64,000 nt of DNA from Pseudomonas xionganensis (GCF_009763245.1 NZ_WKJZ01000001.1:558001-622000), one strand, 5' to 3'. Positions 55,201 through 63,652 are shown, numbered from the stretch's first letter. Notes: generated by a model from the letters alone, not told the origin. Translations and numbers: made by a program.

Positions 55201-57471
55201 TCAGGCGCTGGACAGGTTCAGCAGTTCGCCGGCCGGTTGCGGACGGCCAAAGTAGTAGCCCTGAGCATGATCGCAGCCCAGGGCCAAAAGCAACTCGACC
55301 TGCTCGGCCTGCTCGATGCCTTCGGCCAGGACCTTGAGCCCCAGGCTGTGGCCCAGGGCAATCACCGCCCGGGTAATGGCCACATCATTCTGATCATGGG
55401 GCAGTCCGCGGACAAAGCTCTGGTCGAGTTTGAGCTTGTGCACCGGCATGCGCTTGAGCCGTGCCAGGGAGCTGTAGCCGGTGCCGAAGTCGTCGATGGC
55501 CAGGCGCACACCCAGCTCGCGCAGGCGGCCAAGCAGGGCCAGGGCCGCGTCGGGGTTGTCCATCACCGCGCTTTCGGTCACCTCCAGCTCCAGCAGGGCC
55601 GGGTCGAGGCCGGTTTCGGCCAGTATCCGCGCCACCCGCAGATCCAGCTCGCCGCGGCTGAACATGCGGCTGGAGACGTTCACCGCGACAAAACGCAGCG
55701 GCGTACCGGCCGCCTGCCAGGCCACCATCTGCCGGCAGGCGTGCTCCAGTACCCAGGCATCGATGGCACCGATCAGGCCGCTTTCCTCGGCAATCGGGAT
55801 AAATTCCCCCGGCGGCACCAGGCCGCGCTGGGGGTGCTGCCAGCGCACCAGGGCTTCGGCGCCGATCATGCGCTGGTCTTTCAGGCAGATCAGCGGCTGG
55901 TAGTAGACCCGCAGCTCATCGTGCTCCAGGGCATGGCGCAGGGCGCTGACCAACTCGACCCGCTGGCGTGCGTACTGGGTCAGCTCCTCGGTGTAGAAGG
56001 CGTAGCCCTCGCGGCCGCTGCTCTTGGCCTTGAACAGCGCCGAATCGACATTGCGCAGCACCTGGGCCACGTCCTGGCTGTCGCAATCGAACAGGCTGAT
56101 GCCGATGCTGGCGCTGATAAACAGCTCCTGGCCCATGACATTGAAGGGCTGCTTGAGGCAGCTCATCACCAGCTGAGCCATGCCGGTGGCGCTTTCGGCG
56201 CTGGTGCAGTCCTCGCAGAGCAGGCCGAATTCGTCGCCGCCCAGACGTGCCAGGGTAATACCCGGGCTCAGCTGCAGAGCCAGGCGCTCGCCCACCTCCT
56301 TGAGCAGCAGGTCGCCGATATTGTGGCCGAGGCTTTCGTTGATGTGCTTGAAGTGATCCAGATCCACCAGCAGCACGGCGCCGCGGCGGTCGTCACGCTT
56401 GGCCCGCTCCAGGGCATGCTCGACCCGTTCGGTGAACAGCAGGCGGTTGGGCAGGTTGCTCAGGGGGTCGTGGTGGGCCAGGTAGTCCAGTTCGCGCTGG
56501 GAGCGCTTGAGCGCGCTGATGTCGGAGAACACCGCAACGAAGTGGCTGATCTCGCCCTTGTCGTCGCGGATGGCGCGGATGTTCTGCCACTGCGGGTACA
56601 CCTCGCCATTCTTGCGGCGGTTCCACACCTCGCCGCTCCAGGCGCCACGGTTCTCCAGGGCCTGCCACATGCTGTGATAGAAGGCGGCGTCATGCCGGCC
56701 GGATTTCAGCAGGCTGGGCTGCAGGCCGATGATTTCCTCCTGGCTGTAGCCGGTGATGCGGCTGAAGGCCGGGTTGCTGTGCACGATACGCTGTTGGGCA
56801 TCGGTGACCAGCACCCCTTCCTGGGTGGCGTCGAATACCGCGGCGGCCTGGCGCAGGCTGTCTTCATCATTGCGCCGCTGGGTGATGTCGCTGGCGGTGC
56901 CGGTCAGGCGCTCGGGGTGGCCGCTGTCGTCCACCAGCAACTGGCCGCGGGCCTGGATCCAGCGATAGCTGCCGTCCTTGTGGCGCATGCGGTAGGTGAC
57001 ATCGTAGGGCTGCGCCGTGGGGGCGCTGAGCAGTTGCCTGAGGTTGTACTGGTACAGCTCGCGGTCTTCCGGGTGCAGCAGGCTGAGCCAGTGCTTGTGA
57101 CTGTTGCCCAGCTCGGCCAGGCTCAGGCCCAGCAGCTCGGCATAGCCGGCGGAAAATTGCAGGGTCTCGCTGCCCAGGTGCAGGTCCCAGGTGCCATCAC
57201 CGGCCGCCTGCAGGGCGCGTTGCAGGCGCCGCTCGCTGTTGTGCAGGGCACGATTGGCCAGGCGCTGCTGGTACTGGTAGGTGTGCAGGATGCCGTACAG
57301 CAGCATCCCCGTGAGCAGGACGAAGCCCAGGCCCTTGGCCAGTTGCAGACGCTCCAGTTGTTCGATGCTGAGGCCGAGGGAGGCCAGCATGGCGTCACTG
57401 AACAGTACCCAGCTTCCGGCTGCCAACAGATAGATCAGGGTCAGGCGCCAGGCGCTTTGTGAGAGATTCAT
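55201..57471 (-). CDS. PAS-PAS-GGDEF-EAL c-di-GMP enzyme (PA0285/PipA-like)
   Basis: A 756-residue membrane protein. Two helices (about 7-26 and 42-63), PAS1 (about 75-195), PAS2 (about 200-320), GGDEF (about 330-490, motif GGDEF intact, no RxxD I-site seen), EAL (about 505-745). EAL residues look complete: EALVRW, NVSS, ELEVTE, IDDFGTGYSS, LKLDQSF, so it should hydrolyse c-di-GMP. The P. aeruginosa homolog beside desA acts as a phosphodiesterase. The start MNLSQSAWRL at 57471 has no strong ribosome site; ATG about 36 nt upstream is an alternative. Confidence 0.9.
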   Translation of the reverse strand: MNLSQSAWRLTLIYLLAAGSWVLFSDAMLASLGLSIEQLERLQLAKGLGFVLLTGMLLYGILHTYQYQQRLANRALHNSERRLQRALQAAGDGTWDLHLGSETLQFSAGYAELLGLSLAELGNSHKHWLSLLHPEDRELYQYNLRQLLSAPTAQPYDVTYRMRHKDGSYRWIQARGQLLVDDSGHPERLTGTASDITQRRNDEDSLRQAAAVFDATQEGVLVTDAQQRIVHSNPAFSRITGYSQEEIIGLQPSLLKSGRHDAAFYHSMWQALENRGAWSGEVWNRRKNGEVYPQWQNIRAIRDDKGEISHFVAVFSDISALKRSQRELDYLAHHDPLSNLPNRLLFTERVEHALERAKRDDRRGAVLLVDLDHFKHINESLGHNIGDLLLKEVGERLALQLSPGITLARLGGDEFGLLCEDCTSAESATGMAQLVMSCLKQPFNVMGQELFISASIGISLFDCDSQDVAQVLRNVDSALFKAKSSGREGYAFYTEELTQYARQRVELVSALRHALEHDELRVYYQPLICLKDQRMIGAEALVRWQHPQRGLVPPGEFIPIAEESGLIGAIDAWVLEHACRQMVAWQAAGTPLRFVAVNVSSRMFSRGELDLRVARILAETGLDPALLELEVTESAVMDNPDAALALLGRLRELGVRLAIDDFGTGYSSLARLKRMPVHKLKLDQSFVRGLPHDQNDVAITRAVIALGHSLGLKVLAEGIEQAEQVELLLALGCDHAQGYYFGRPQPAGELLNLSSA

Positions 57472-57640
57472 TAGGGGGCAGCGCGTCCTTTGGGTATTGG
57501 CGGTCATTATAGATGCTGCGACGGGGGCGGCATTCTTATGCAAAAGACCAACTGGTTTTCTGACCTGAGTCAGGGATAATGAACCGCGATGCATGCTATT
57601 TGAGCAGCCGCATCTTCTTCTGTACGAGGCACTCGACACC

Positions 57641-58825
57641 ATGTGGTACAACGGCTTACTCGACCTCGGGGTCTGGCAACTGATCCTGGTCACCCTGCTG
57701 ATGACGCACGTCACCATCGTCAGCGTCACGGTGTACCTGCACCGCTACTCGGCGCACCGCGCCCTGGAACTGCACCCGGCGCTCAAGCACTTCTTCCGTT
57801 TCTGGCTGTGGCTGACCACCGGCCAGAACACCCGCGAGTGGACTGCCATCCATCGCAAGCACCATGCCAAGTGTGAAACCGAGGACGATCCGCATAGCCC
57901 GGTGATCAAGGGCCTGGGCACCGTACTGCGCAAGGGTGCCGAACTCTATCAGGAGGAGGCGAAGAATCAGGAAACCCTGCGCATCTATGGCAAGAACTGC
58001 CCGGACGACTGGGTCGAGCGCAATGTCTACAGCCGCTATCCGATCGGCGGCGTGACCCTGATGGCGATCATCGACCTGGCCCTGTTCGGCGTGCTCGGCA
58101 TGACCGTCTGGGCGATCCAGATGATGTGGATTCCGGTGTGGGCCGCCGGGGTGATCAACGGCCTCGGCCATGCCGTCGGCTACCGCAACTTCGAGTGCCG
58201 CGATGCCGCCACCAACCTGCTGCCCTGGGGCATCCTGATTGGCGGTGAGGAGCTGCACAACAACCACCACACCTACCCGAACAGCGCCAAATTGTCGGTG
58301 AAGAAGTGGGAGTTCGACATGGGCTGGGCCTGGATCAAGCTGTTCAGCTTCTTCGGCCTGGCCGAGGTGCAGCGCGTGGCGCCCATCGCCCACCGCGTCG
58401 AGGGCAAGCGCAGCCTGGACATGGACACCGCCATGGCCATCCTCAACAACCGCTTCCAGATCATGGCGCAGTACCGCAAGCTGGTGATCGCCCCGCTGGT
58501 CAAGCAGGAGCTGCTCAAGGCCGATGCCTCGGTGCGTCATCATTTCCATCGCGCCAAGCGCTTGCTGGCCCGCGAGCCGAGCCTGCTGGATGAAAGCCAT
58601 CAGCAGCGCATCCAGAAGATGCTGGAGCAGAGCCAGGCCCTCAAGGTGATCTACGAAAAGCGCCTGGCCCTGCAGCAGATCTGGGTCAGAACCAGCGCCA
58701 ACGGCCATGAAATGCTCGACGCCATCAAGCAGTGGGTGCACGAGGCCGAGGCCAGTGGCATCCAGTCCTTGCGTGACTTCGCCGAGCAGCTCAAGACCTA
58801 CTCGTTGCGCCCCAGCGCGGCCTGA
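57641..58825 (+). CDS. desA: Fatty acid delta-9 desaturase DesA
   Basis: A 394-residue integral membrane di-iron desaturase acting on phospholipid acyl chains. His boxes: HRYSAHRAL (near residue 34), HRKHH (near residue 72) and HNNHH (near residue 206). Four helices in two hairpins. The start is ATG 57641 (MWYNGLLDLG); upstream in-frame ATG 57593 gives residues not found in P. aeruginosa DesA. Divergent from the GGDEF-EAL gene and followed by a strong terminator. Confidence 0.93.
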   Translation: MWYNGLLDLGVWQLILVTLLMTHVTIVSVTVYLHRYSAHRALELHPALKHFFRFWLWLTTGQNTREWTAIHRKHHAKCETEDDPHSPVIKGLGTVLRKGAELYQEEAKNQETLRIYGKNCPDDWVERNVYSRYPIGGVTLMAIIDLALFGVLGMTVWAIQMMWIPVWAAGVINGLGHAVGYRNFECRDAATNLLPWGILIGGEELHNNHHTYPNSAKLSVKKWEFDMGWAWIKLFSFFGLAEVQRVAPIAHRVEGKRSLDMDTAMAILNNRFQIMAQYRKLVIAPLVKQELLKADASVRHHFHRAKRLLAREPSLLDESHQQRIQKMLEQSQALKVIYEKRLALQQIWVRTSANGHEMLDAIKQWVHEAEASGIQSLRDFAEQLKTYSLRPSAA

Positions 58826-58837
58826 TCGGTGCGTCCA

Positions 58838-58870
58838 ACAACAAACCCGCCTGTCAGGCGGGTTTGTTGT
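58838..58870 (+). terminator. Terminator after desA
   Basis: ACAACAAACCCGCCTG-T-CAGGCGGGTTTGTTGT, perfect 16-bp arms, ending GTTTGTTGTTT. Confidence 0.9.
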
Positions 58871-58922
58871 TTCTGGCATATGCTGACTGGATAGCCGGGC
58901 TATTGGCGGGATGGGTGCCGTG

Positions 58923-59894
58923 ATGGATGAAACGGACAAGCAGCGACTCGAACATGAGGAGTTGACCCTGGCGCTCTTGCATTGCCGTGCCGAGGTGGCG
59001 CGATTGCAGGCGCGTGAGCAGCTGTTCAGTACCCTGCTGGGCAGCGTCAATGCCGTGTTGTGGGCCTTCGACTGGGACGCGCAGCGGGTGATCTACGTCA
59101 GCCCGGCCTATGAGCGCATCTTCGGCCGCCCGGCAGAGCTGCTGCTTGCCGGCTACGAGCAGTGGCGCAACGCGATTTACCCGGATGACCTGGACTACGC
59201 CGCCGAAAGCTTTGCCCAGGTGCTGCAGAGCGGCGCCGTGGAAGCCCGGGAGTACCGCATTATCCGCGGCGACGGCGAGCTGCGCTGGCTCAGCGACAAG
59301 TGCTTTGTCAGCCGCGAAAGCCCGGACGGCGAGGTACACGTCATCGTCGGCATCGCCGAGGACATTACCGAAAAGAAGCAGCTGGAGGGCGAACTGCACC
59401 GCCTGGCCACCACCGATGTGCTGACCCAGAGCAGCAATCGCCGGCATTTCTTCGAATGCGCTCAGCGCGAGTTCGAGCAGGCCAGGGAATACGGCAGCCC
59501 CCTGGCCTTTCTCCTGCTGGATCTGGATGACTTCAAGCAGATCAACGACCGCTATGGCCACCAGATGGGCGATCAGGTGCTGCAACGCCTGGCCTACACC
59601 GGGGCCAGTACCCTGCGCCGCGGTGATCTGTTCGGCCGTATCGGCGGCGAGGAATTCGCCGCCCTGTTCCCCCGCTGCGAGCCGGCCCTGGCCCTGCAGA
59701 TCGCCGAGCGTCTGCAGCGCGATGTGCGCCGCCTGAATTTCAGTCATGCCGGGCAGAGTTTTCAGTTGACCCTGAGCCAGGGTCTGACCCACCTGCGCCC
59801 CTCCGATCAGCGTCTGGATGACCTCTATGCCCGGGCCGATGCGGCCATGTACCGGGCCAAGAGCCAGGGCAAGAATCAGATCGTGGTGGATTAA
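58923..59894 (+). CDS. PAS-GGDEF diguanylate cyclase (PA0290-like)
   Basis: A 323-residue cytosolic protein. Short coil (1-35), PAS (about 38-155, with a PAC motif VIVGIAEDITEKKQLEG), GGDEF (about 160-323). Active site GGEEF; RxxD (RRGD) five residues upstream, so product inhibition is likely. ATG 58923 was chosen; ATG 58911 would add four residues. It lies between desA and a porin, as PA0290 does between its neighbours. Confidence 0.9.
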   Translation: MDETDKQRLEHEELTLALLHCRAEVARLQAREQLFSTLLGSVNAVLWAFDWDAQRVIYVSPAYERIFGRPAELLLAGYEQWRNAIYPDDLDYAAESFAQVLQSGAVEAREYRIIRGDGELRWLSDKCFVSRESPDGEVHVIVGIAEDITEKKQLEGELHRLATTDVLTQSSNRRHFFECAQREFEQAREYGSPLAFLLLDLDDFKQINDRYGHQMGDQVLQRLAYTGASTLRRGDLFGRIGGEEFAALFPRCEPALALQIAERLQRDVRRLNFSHAGQSFQLTLSQGLTHLRPSDQRLDDLYARADAAMYRAKSQGKNQIVVD

Positions 59895-59912
59895 GGCGCC
59901 CCCGCGCGTATT

Positions 59913-59926
59913 GGCGAATATCCGCC
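59913..59926. promoter_or_regulatory. Upstream palindrome 1 of the porin promoter
   Basis: GGCGAATATCCGCC, 12 of 14 bases palindromic. Starts 19 bp after the GGDEF stop. Partner site at 59945, 32 bp (about three helical turns) away. Possible enhancer-binding protein site. Confidence 0.5.
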
Positions 59927-59944
59927 CAGTGACCCATGGCGCTC

Positions 59945-59958
59945 GGCGAGTATCCGCC
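59945..59958. promoter_or_regulatory. Upstream palindrome 2 of the porin promoter
   Basis: GGCGAGTATCCGCC, one base different from site 1. It lies about 90 bp upstream of the -24 element, a usual enhancer distance for sigma-54 promoters. Confidence 0.5.
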
Positions 59959-60047
59959 GACCGAATGTGCTGCCGAGTCCTCGGCTGAGCGCTGCAAAAC
60001 TGTTGAAACCCCCGTTATAGAGCCATCACCTTGGCACATCCGAGGCC

Positions 60048-60063
60048 TGGCACAGTATCTGCG
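60048..60063 (+). promoter_or_regulatory. Sigma-54 type -24/-12 promoter of the OprD-family porin
   Basis: TGGCAC-AGTAT-CTGCG has the GG-N10-GC spacing of RpoN promoters (GG 60049-60050, GC 60061-60062). A second, weaker match (TGGCAC-ATCCG-AGGCC) begins at 60032. Transcription would start near 60074, leaving a leader of about 250 nt. Confidence 0.6.
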
Positions 60064-60124
60064 TAGTGCCCTGCACAAGATGGCGGCCTTAACCGCCCAG
60101 AATAAGAACGCAGAGACCTCCACC

Positions 60125-60196
60125 ATGCATGCGCACTGCCCGCCCTGTTTCGCCCGTCTTCCCCATTCCGTCGCCTACCCCGGCGCGCCCAGCTGA
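60125..60196 (+). CDS. Possible 23-residue leader peptide in porin mRNA
   Basis: ATG 60125 opens MHAHCPPCFARLPHSVAYPGAPS, inside the predicted leader of the porin. Its ribosome site is weak (AGAGACCTCCACC). A GC hairpin with perfect 9-bp arms (CCGGCCCGC / GCGGGCCGG, 60216-60241) follows 20 bp on. Could be chance. Confidence 0.25.
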   Translation: MHAHCPPCFARLPHSVAYPGAPS

Positions 60197-60215
60197 TTCC
60201 TGCCTGATTGCCCTC

Positions 60216-60241
60216 CCGGCCCGCTGCCCTGCGCGGGCCGG
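60216..60241 (+). promoter_or_regulatory. GC-rich hairpin in porin leader
   Basis: CCGGCCCGC...GCGGGCCGG, 9-bp arms and an 8-nt loop. No T tract. It lies about 83 bp before the porin start, so it could affect message stability or attenuation. Confidence 0.45.
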
Positions 60242-60323
60242 CCTGGCTGCAACCAGCTCCCGAATTCGGTGTGCGCCTGCCGTAGCTGTGCGCGCCGATA
60301 TGCAACCCACCCCAACTGGAGAA

Positions 60324-61586
60324 ATGACAATGACAAAGACCTCCCTGGCGCTGGCCGTCGCCGCCGGCACCCTGGGCCTGTCCCTGAGCCAAGTGGCCAC
60401 TGCCGCCTTTATCGAAGACAGCAAGGCCAGTGTCGAAGCGCGCAACTTCTACTTCAACCGCGACTTCCGCCAGCCGGGTGCCACGCAGCACAAGCAGGAA
60501 GAATGGGCCCAGGGTTTTATCCTGCGCGCCCAGTCCGGCTACACCGAAGGCACCGTGGGCTTCGGCCTGGACGCCATCGGCACCTTCGGCTTCAAGCTGG
60601 ATTCCGGTGACGGCACCGCCGGCAGCGGCCTGCTGGTGCCGGATCGCTCCGGCGGCTCCCAGGACAACTACTCCGGCCTGGCCGTTGCGGCCAAGGCCAA
60701 GCTGTCCAAGAGCACCCTGCGCGTCGGCCAGATGCAGTTCAAGAACCAGGCGATTGCCTCCAGTGACGGCCGCCTGCTGCCGCAGATCTTCCAGGGCGGC
60801 CATCTGCTGTCCCAGGAGATCGACGGCCTGACCCTGGACGCCGGGCATATCCGCGAGGTCAACAACCGTCACTCCAATGATTACCAGGACAGCGCCCTGA
60901 CCACCGGCGGGCGTCGCGGCATCACCACCACGGGTGGCGCCACCAGCGACTCCTTCAGCTTTATCGGCGGCAGCTACAAGATCAGCCCGGAGCTGACCGC
61001 CGGTTACTACTATTCCGAGCTGGAGGACCTGTACAAGCAGCACTCCCTGAATCTGGTGCATGTACTGCCCATCGCCGACAAGCAGAGCCTGAAGACCGAC
61101 CTGCGCTACGCCCGCTCCACCGACGGCAGCCGCAGCAACGTCGACAACAAGGCCCTGGGCGCCATGCTCACCTATTCGGCCTATGGTCACGGCCTGGGCC
61201 TGGGTTACCAGCAGATGAGCGGCGATACCGGCTTCGCCTACCTCGATGGCACCGACCCCTTTCTGGTCAACTATGTGCAGATCGGTCATTTCGCCAACCA
61301 GGACGAGAAGTCCTGGCAGCTGCGCTACGACTACAACTTCGCCAACATCGGCATCCCCGGCCTGACCTTTATGACCCGCTACCTGAGCGGCGATAACGTC
61401 GAACTGGGCGCGAACCGCTCCGAGGGTAAGGAATGGGAGCGCAACACCGAGCTGATGTACGTGTTCCAGGAAGGCGCCCTGAAAAACCTCAGCCTGCGTC
61501 TGCGCAACGCCAGCACCCGCTCCAACTTCGGCACCAATGCCGATGAGAACCGCCTGATCGTCAGCTATACCCTGCCGCTTTTCTGA
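60324..61586 (+). CDS. OprD/OprE-family outer membrane porin
   Basis: A 420-residue outer membrane channel. Signal peptide MTMTKTSLALAVAAGTLGLSLSQVATAA, then an 18-strand type barrel typical of OprD proteins; the mature start AFIEDSKASVEARNFYFNRDFR matches the family signature. It ends in a terminal Phe (LPLF), the sorting signal. ATG 60324 follows TGGAGAA. Position next to a PA0290-like gene suggests the OprE ortholog, which in P. aeruginosa is raised in low oxygen. Substrate not determined. Confidence 0.88.
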   Translation: MTMTKTSLALAVAAGTLGLSLSQVATAAFIEDSKASVEARNFYFNRDFRQPGATQHKQEEWAQGFILRAQSGYTEGTVGFGLDAIGTFGFKLDSGDGTAGSGLLVPDRSGGSQDNYSGLAVAAKAKLSKSTLRVGQMQFKNQAIASSDGRLLPQIFQGGHLLSQEIDGLTLDAGHIREVNNRHSNDYQDSALTTGGRRGITTTGGATSDSFSFIGGSYKISPELTAGYYYSELEDLYKQHSLNLVHVLPIADKQSLKTDLRYARSTDGSRSNVDNKALGAMLTYSAYGHGLGLGYQQMSGDTGFAYLDGTDPFLVNYVQIGHFANQDEKSWQLRYDYNFANIGIPGLTFMTRYLSGDNVELGANRSEGKEWERNTELMYVFQEGALKNLSLRLRNASTRSNFGTNADENRLIVSYTLPLF

Positions 61587-61888
61587 GGCTCGGGCCGCCG
61601 TGCTCTGCTGCATCCTTTGTGCGGTGGCTATGCCCAGGAGCGAAGCCCGGCCTCTGTGCCGTCATGCTGTTCACATAAGCTTCGGTCGGCCGCGAAAGTC
61701 CCCTCGCCCCTATGGGGAGAGGGTTAGGGAGAGGGGAAAACGGCCAGGCTCGCGGCGTTTTCAACCCTCTCCCCCGGCCCCTCTCCCATGAATGGGCGAG
61801 GGGAGCGAAACGCGCTCGACCTTAACTGAACCGCATTTCGGCCTTTGCGCCGGGCTTTTTGCATCCGCGTTCTGGCCTGTTCGCCTGC
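61587..61888. other. Intergenic region, about 300 bp
   Basis: Convergent gap between the porin and osmC-like gene. It is mostly filled by the palindromic element at 61699-61804; the rest has no gene or clear signal. Confidence 0.6.
61699..61804. repeat. Palindromic MITE-like element
   Basis: About 106 bp with ends TCCCCTCGCCC and GGGCGAGGGGA (perfect 11-bp inverted repeats), plus inner GAGAGGGTT with AACCCTCTC and GAGAGGGG with CCCCTCTC. Such CCCTCTCCC elements are common in proteobacterial intergenic DNA. No transposase inside. Confidence 0.75.
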
Positions 61889-62350
61889 CTACGCCTTGGG
61901 TCCCTTAAGCAGCTGCCCCTGGCTGTCCAGCACGCGCAGCTGGATGGGAATGGCTCCGGCCACGCTTTGCGACACGGTGCAGAAGCCCTCGAACTGATCG
62001 AGGATGCGCCCCAGGTGCTCCAGGCCCTCGGCCGGGCTGCCCAGTTGCAGCTCCACCTCGATGGCCAGCACCCGCAGGCGATTTTCCGCATTGCGTCCGA
62101 CCTCGGCGCTGGCCCGGCAGCTCAGGGGTTCGGCCTGTTGTTTGAACTTGCGCAGGGCGAACAGCAGGCTGTCGGTCAGGCAGTTGGCCACTGCACTGAG
62201 CAGCAACTGCACCGGGCTGGGGCCGGCGTTCTGACCCAGCGGTGGTGGTTCATCGGCCAGCAGCGGCGGGGTGGCGTCGTCGAATTGCAGCAGGCAGCGG
62301 TAATCGGCCTGTTGCTGCAGGCTGAGGCGGATAAAGCTGGATTCGCTCAT
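61889..62350 (-). CDS. OsmC/Ohr family peroxiredoxin-like protein
   Basis: A 153-residue OsmC-fold protein. The two redox cysteines are in SAVANCLTDS (near residue 57) and EGFCTVSQS (near residue 123). Family members reduce organic or fatty acid peroxides; some act on reactive sulfur species. The start is ATG 62350. It is divergent from a BigR-like regulator with 112 bp between, so it is a likely target of that regulator. Confidence 0.85.
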   Translation of the reverse strand: MSESSFIRLSLQQQADYRCLLQFDDATPPLLADEPPPLGQNAGPSPVQLLLSAVANCLTDSLLFALRKFKQQAEPLSCRASAEVGRNAENRLRVLAIEVELQLGSPAEGLEHLGRILDQFEGFCTVSQSVAGAIPIQLRVLDSQGQLLKGPKA

Positions 62351-62415
62351 GGGCGGGGTCCTCGCGGGCTGATCACTGCAGTTAAGCAGTACTGGACGAA
62401 TGGGGCTTGAAGAAT

Positions 62416-62435
62416 AATATATAAAAACATAAATT
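62416..62435. promoter_or_regulatory. Probable operator of the ArsR-type regulator
   Basis: AATATAT-N6-ATAAATT, an A/T-rich inverted repeat (6 of 7 positions) in a window of otherwise very GC-rich DNA, 28 bp before the regulator's start. BigR-type repressors bind A/T-rich palindromes. Confidence 0.5.
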
Positions 62436-62462
62436 GTATTTGTCTTAAGTGAAAGGTGAGCC

Positions 62463-62789
62463 ATGTCCAGCCACGAACCCATTCTCGATATCCAGCAGTT
62501 GCGCGCCAATGCCGGTGCCGCCGGGCAGCTGCTCAAGGCGCTGGGTAACCCGGATCGTCTGCTGCTGCTGTGCCAGCTGTCCCAGGGCGAGCGCAATGTC
62601 AGTGAACTGGAGGCGTTGCTCGGTATCCAGCAGCCGACCCTGTCCCAGCAGTTGGCGGTACTGCGTCGTGAGGGGTTGGTGGATACCCGCCGTGAGGGCA
62701 AGCAGATCTATTACCGCATCTGCAGCCCGGCGGCCCTGGCGGTGATCAACACCCTGTATCAGCTGTTCTGTGAGGGCACGGCAACATGA
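62463..62789 (+). CDS. BigR/SqrR-like ArsR repressor (sulfide/persulfide sensor)
   Basis: A 108-residue winged-helix regulator. Recognition helix IQQPTLSQQLAVLRREGLVDTR. Cys 37 (LLLLCQL) and Cys 103 (LFCEG) fall where BigR, SqrR and YgaV keep the two thiols that form a polysulfide bridge. Metal-site residues of ArsR are absent. A third Cys, C87, is extra. It overlaps the first YeeE gene by four bases. Confidence 0.88.
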   Translation: MSSHEPILDIQQLRANAGAAGQLLKALGNPDRLLLLCQLSQGERNVSELEALLGIQQPTLSQQLAVLRREGLVDTRREGKQIYYRICSPAALAVINTLYQLFCEGTAT

Positions 62790-63217
62790 GTATCGACTGG
62801 ATCAACTTCACCCCCTGGGCGTCCCTGGCGGGCGGGGCCCTGATTGGCCTCGCGGCCAGTCTGTTTGTCCTGGGCAACGGCCGTATCGCCGGTATCAGTG
62901 GCCTGCTCGGCAGCGTGCTGGAGGGCGGCGAGGGGCGTGGCGAGAAGGCCCTGTTTCTGCTCGGGCTGTTACTGGCACCGCTGCTCTGGGGGCTGTTTGC
63001 CGCGTTGCCGGTGATCGAGTTTCACAGCAGCTGGCTGGGCCTGGTACTGGCCGGGCTGCTGGTCGGCGTTGGCACCCGCTATGGCTCGGGCTGCACCAGC
63101 GGTCATGGCGTCTGTGGCATCTCGCGTCTGTCGCCGCGCTCCATGGTGGCGACCCTGGTGTTTATGGCCGCGGGCTTTGCCACCGTCTACATCATCCGTC
63201 ATCTGCTGGGGGCTTGA
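62786..63217 (+). CDS. YeeE/YedE family membrane protein (PmpA-like half)
   Basis: A 143-residue membrane protein with about four helices. The signature GSGCTSGHGVCGISRLS (near residue 97) with conserved Cys is that of YeeE/YedE sulfur transporters. ATGA overlap with the regulator. It pairs with the next gene to form the two halves of a full-size YeeE. Confidence 0.88.
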   Translation: MSIDWINFTPWASLAGGALIGLAASLFVLGNGRIAGISGLLGSVLEGGEGRGEKALFLLGLLLAPLLWGLFAALPVIEFHSSWLGLVLAGLLVGVGTRYGSGCTSGHGVCGISRLSPRSMVATLVFMAAGFATVYIIRHLLGA

Positions 63218-63219
63218 GC

Positions 63220-63639
63220 ATGCGCAAACTGGTTGCCTTTCTCGCGGGCCTGCTCTTCGGTCTTGGCCTGTTGCTGGCCGGCATGGCCAACCCGGCCAAG
63301 GTACTGGCCTTTCTCGACCTGGCGGGTGTCTGGGACCCGTCCCTGGCCCTGGTCATGGCGGGCGCCATCGGCGTGGCGGCCGGCCCTCTGACCTGGGCGC
63401 GTACGCGCGCCACCTCGCTGCTGGGGGCGCCGATGCAGTTGCCGGTCAAGCGCGAGCTGGACCGACGCCTGATCGGCGGCAGCCTGCTGTTCGGTATCGG
63501 CTGGGGTATCGCCGGTATCTGTCCGGGCCCGGCTGTGGCCATTCTGCTCACCGGGCACTGGCAGATCATCGTCTTCGTGCTGGCCATGTTGGCTGGTATG
63601 GGGCTGTTCCACGCGCTGGAGTCCCGGCGCGCCTCTTGA
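63220..63639 (+). CDS. YeeE/YedE family membrane protein (PmpB-like half, DUF6691)
   Basis: A 139-residue membrane protein with about four helices. The motif GIGWGIAGICPGPA (near residue 90) holds the conserved Cys of the C-terminal half of YeeE/YedE. It begins 2 bp after its partner. Thiosulfate or other sulfur compounds are the likely substrate by family. Confidence 0.88.
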   Translation: MRKLVAFLAGLLFGLGLLLAGMANPAKVLAFLDLAGVWDPSLALVMAGAIGVAAGPLTWARTRATSLLGAPMQLPVKRELDRRLIGGSLLFGIGWGIAGICPGPAVAILLTGHWQIIVFVLAMLAGMGLFHALESRRAS

Positions 63640-63652
63640 TCGGGAGATCATC

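Noticed and set aside
54292..57462. 1056-residue plus-strand frame opposite the GGDEF-EAL and HDOD genes
   Set aside because: Antisense shadow across two genes; no domains or plausible start, while the minus strand has clear GGDEF, EAL, PAS and REC motifs.
62463..62789. Arsenic-responsive ArsR regulator
   Set aside because: It lacks the CxC-type metal site and arsenic genes; neighbours and Cys positions point to sulfur sensing.
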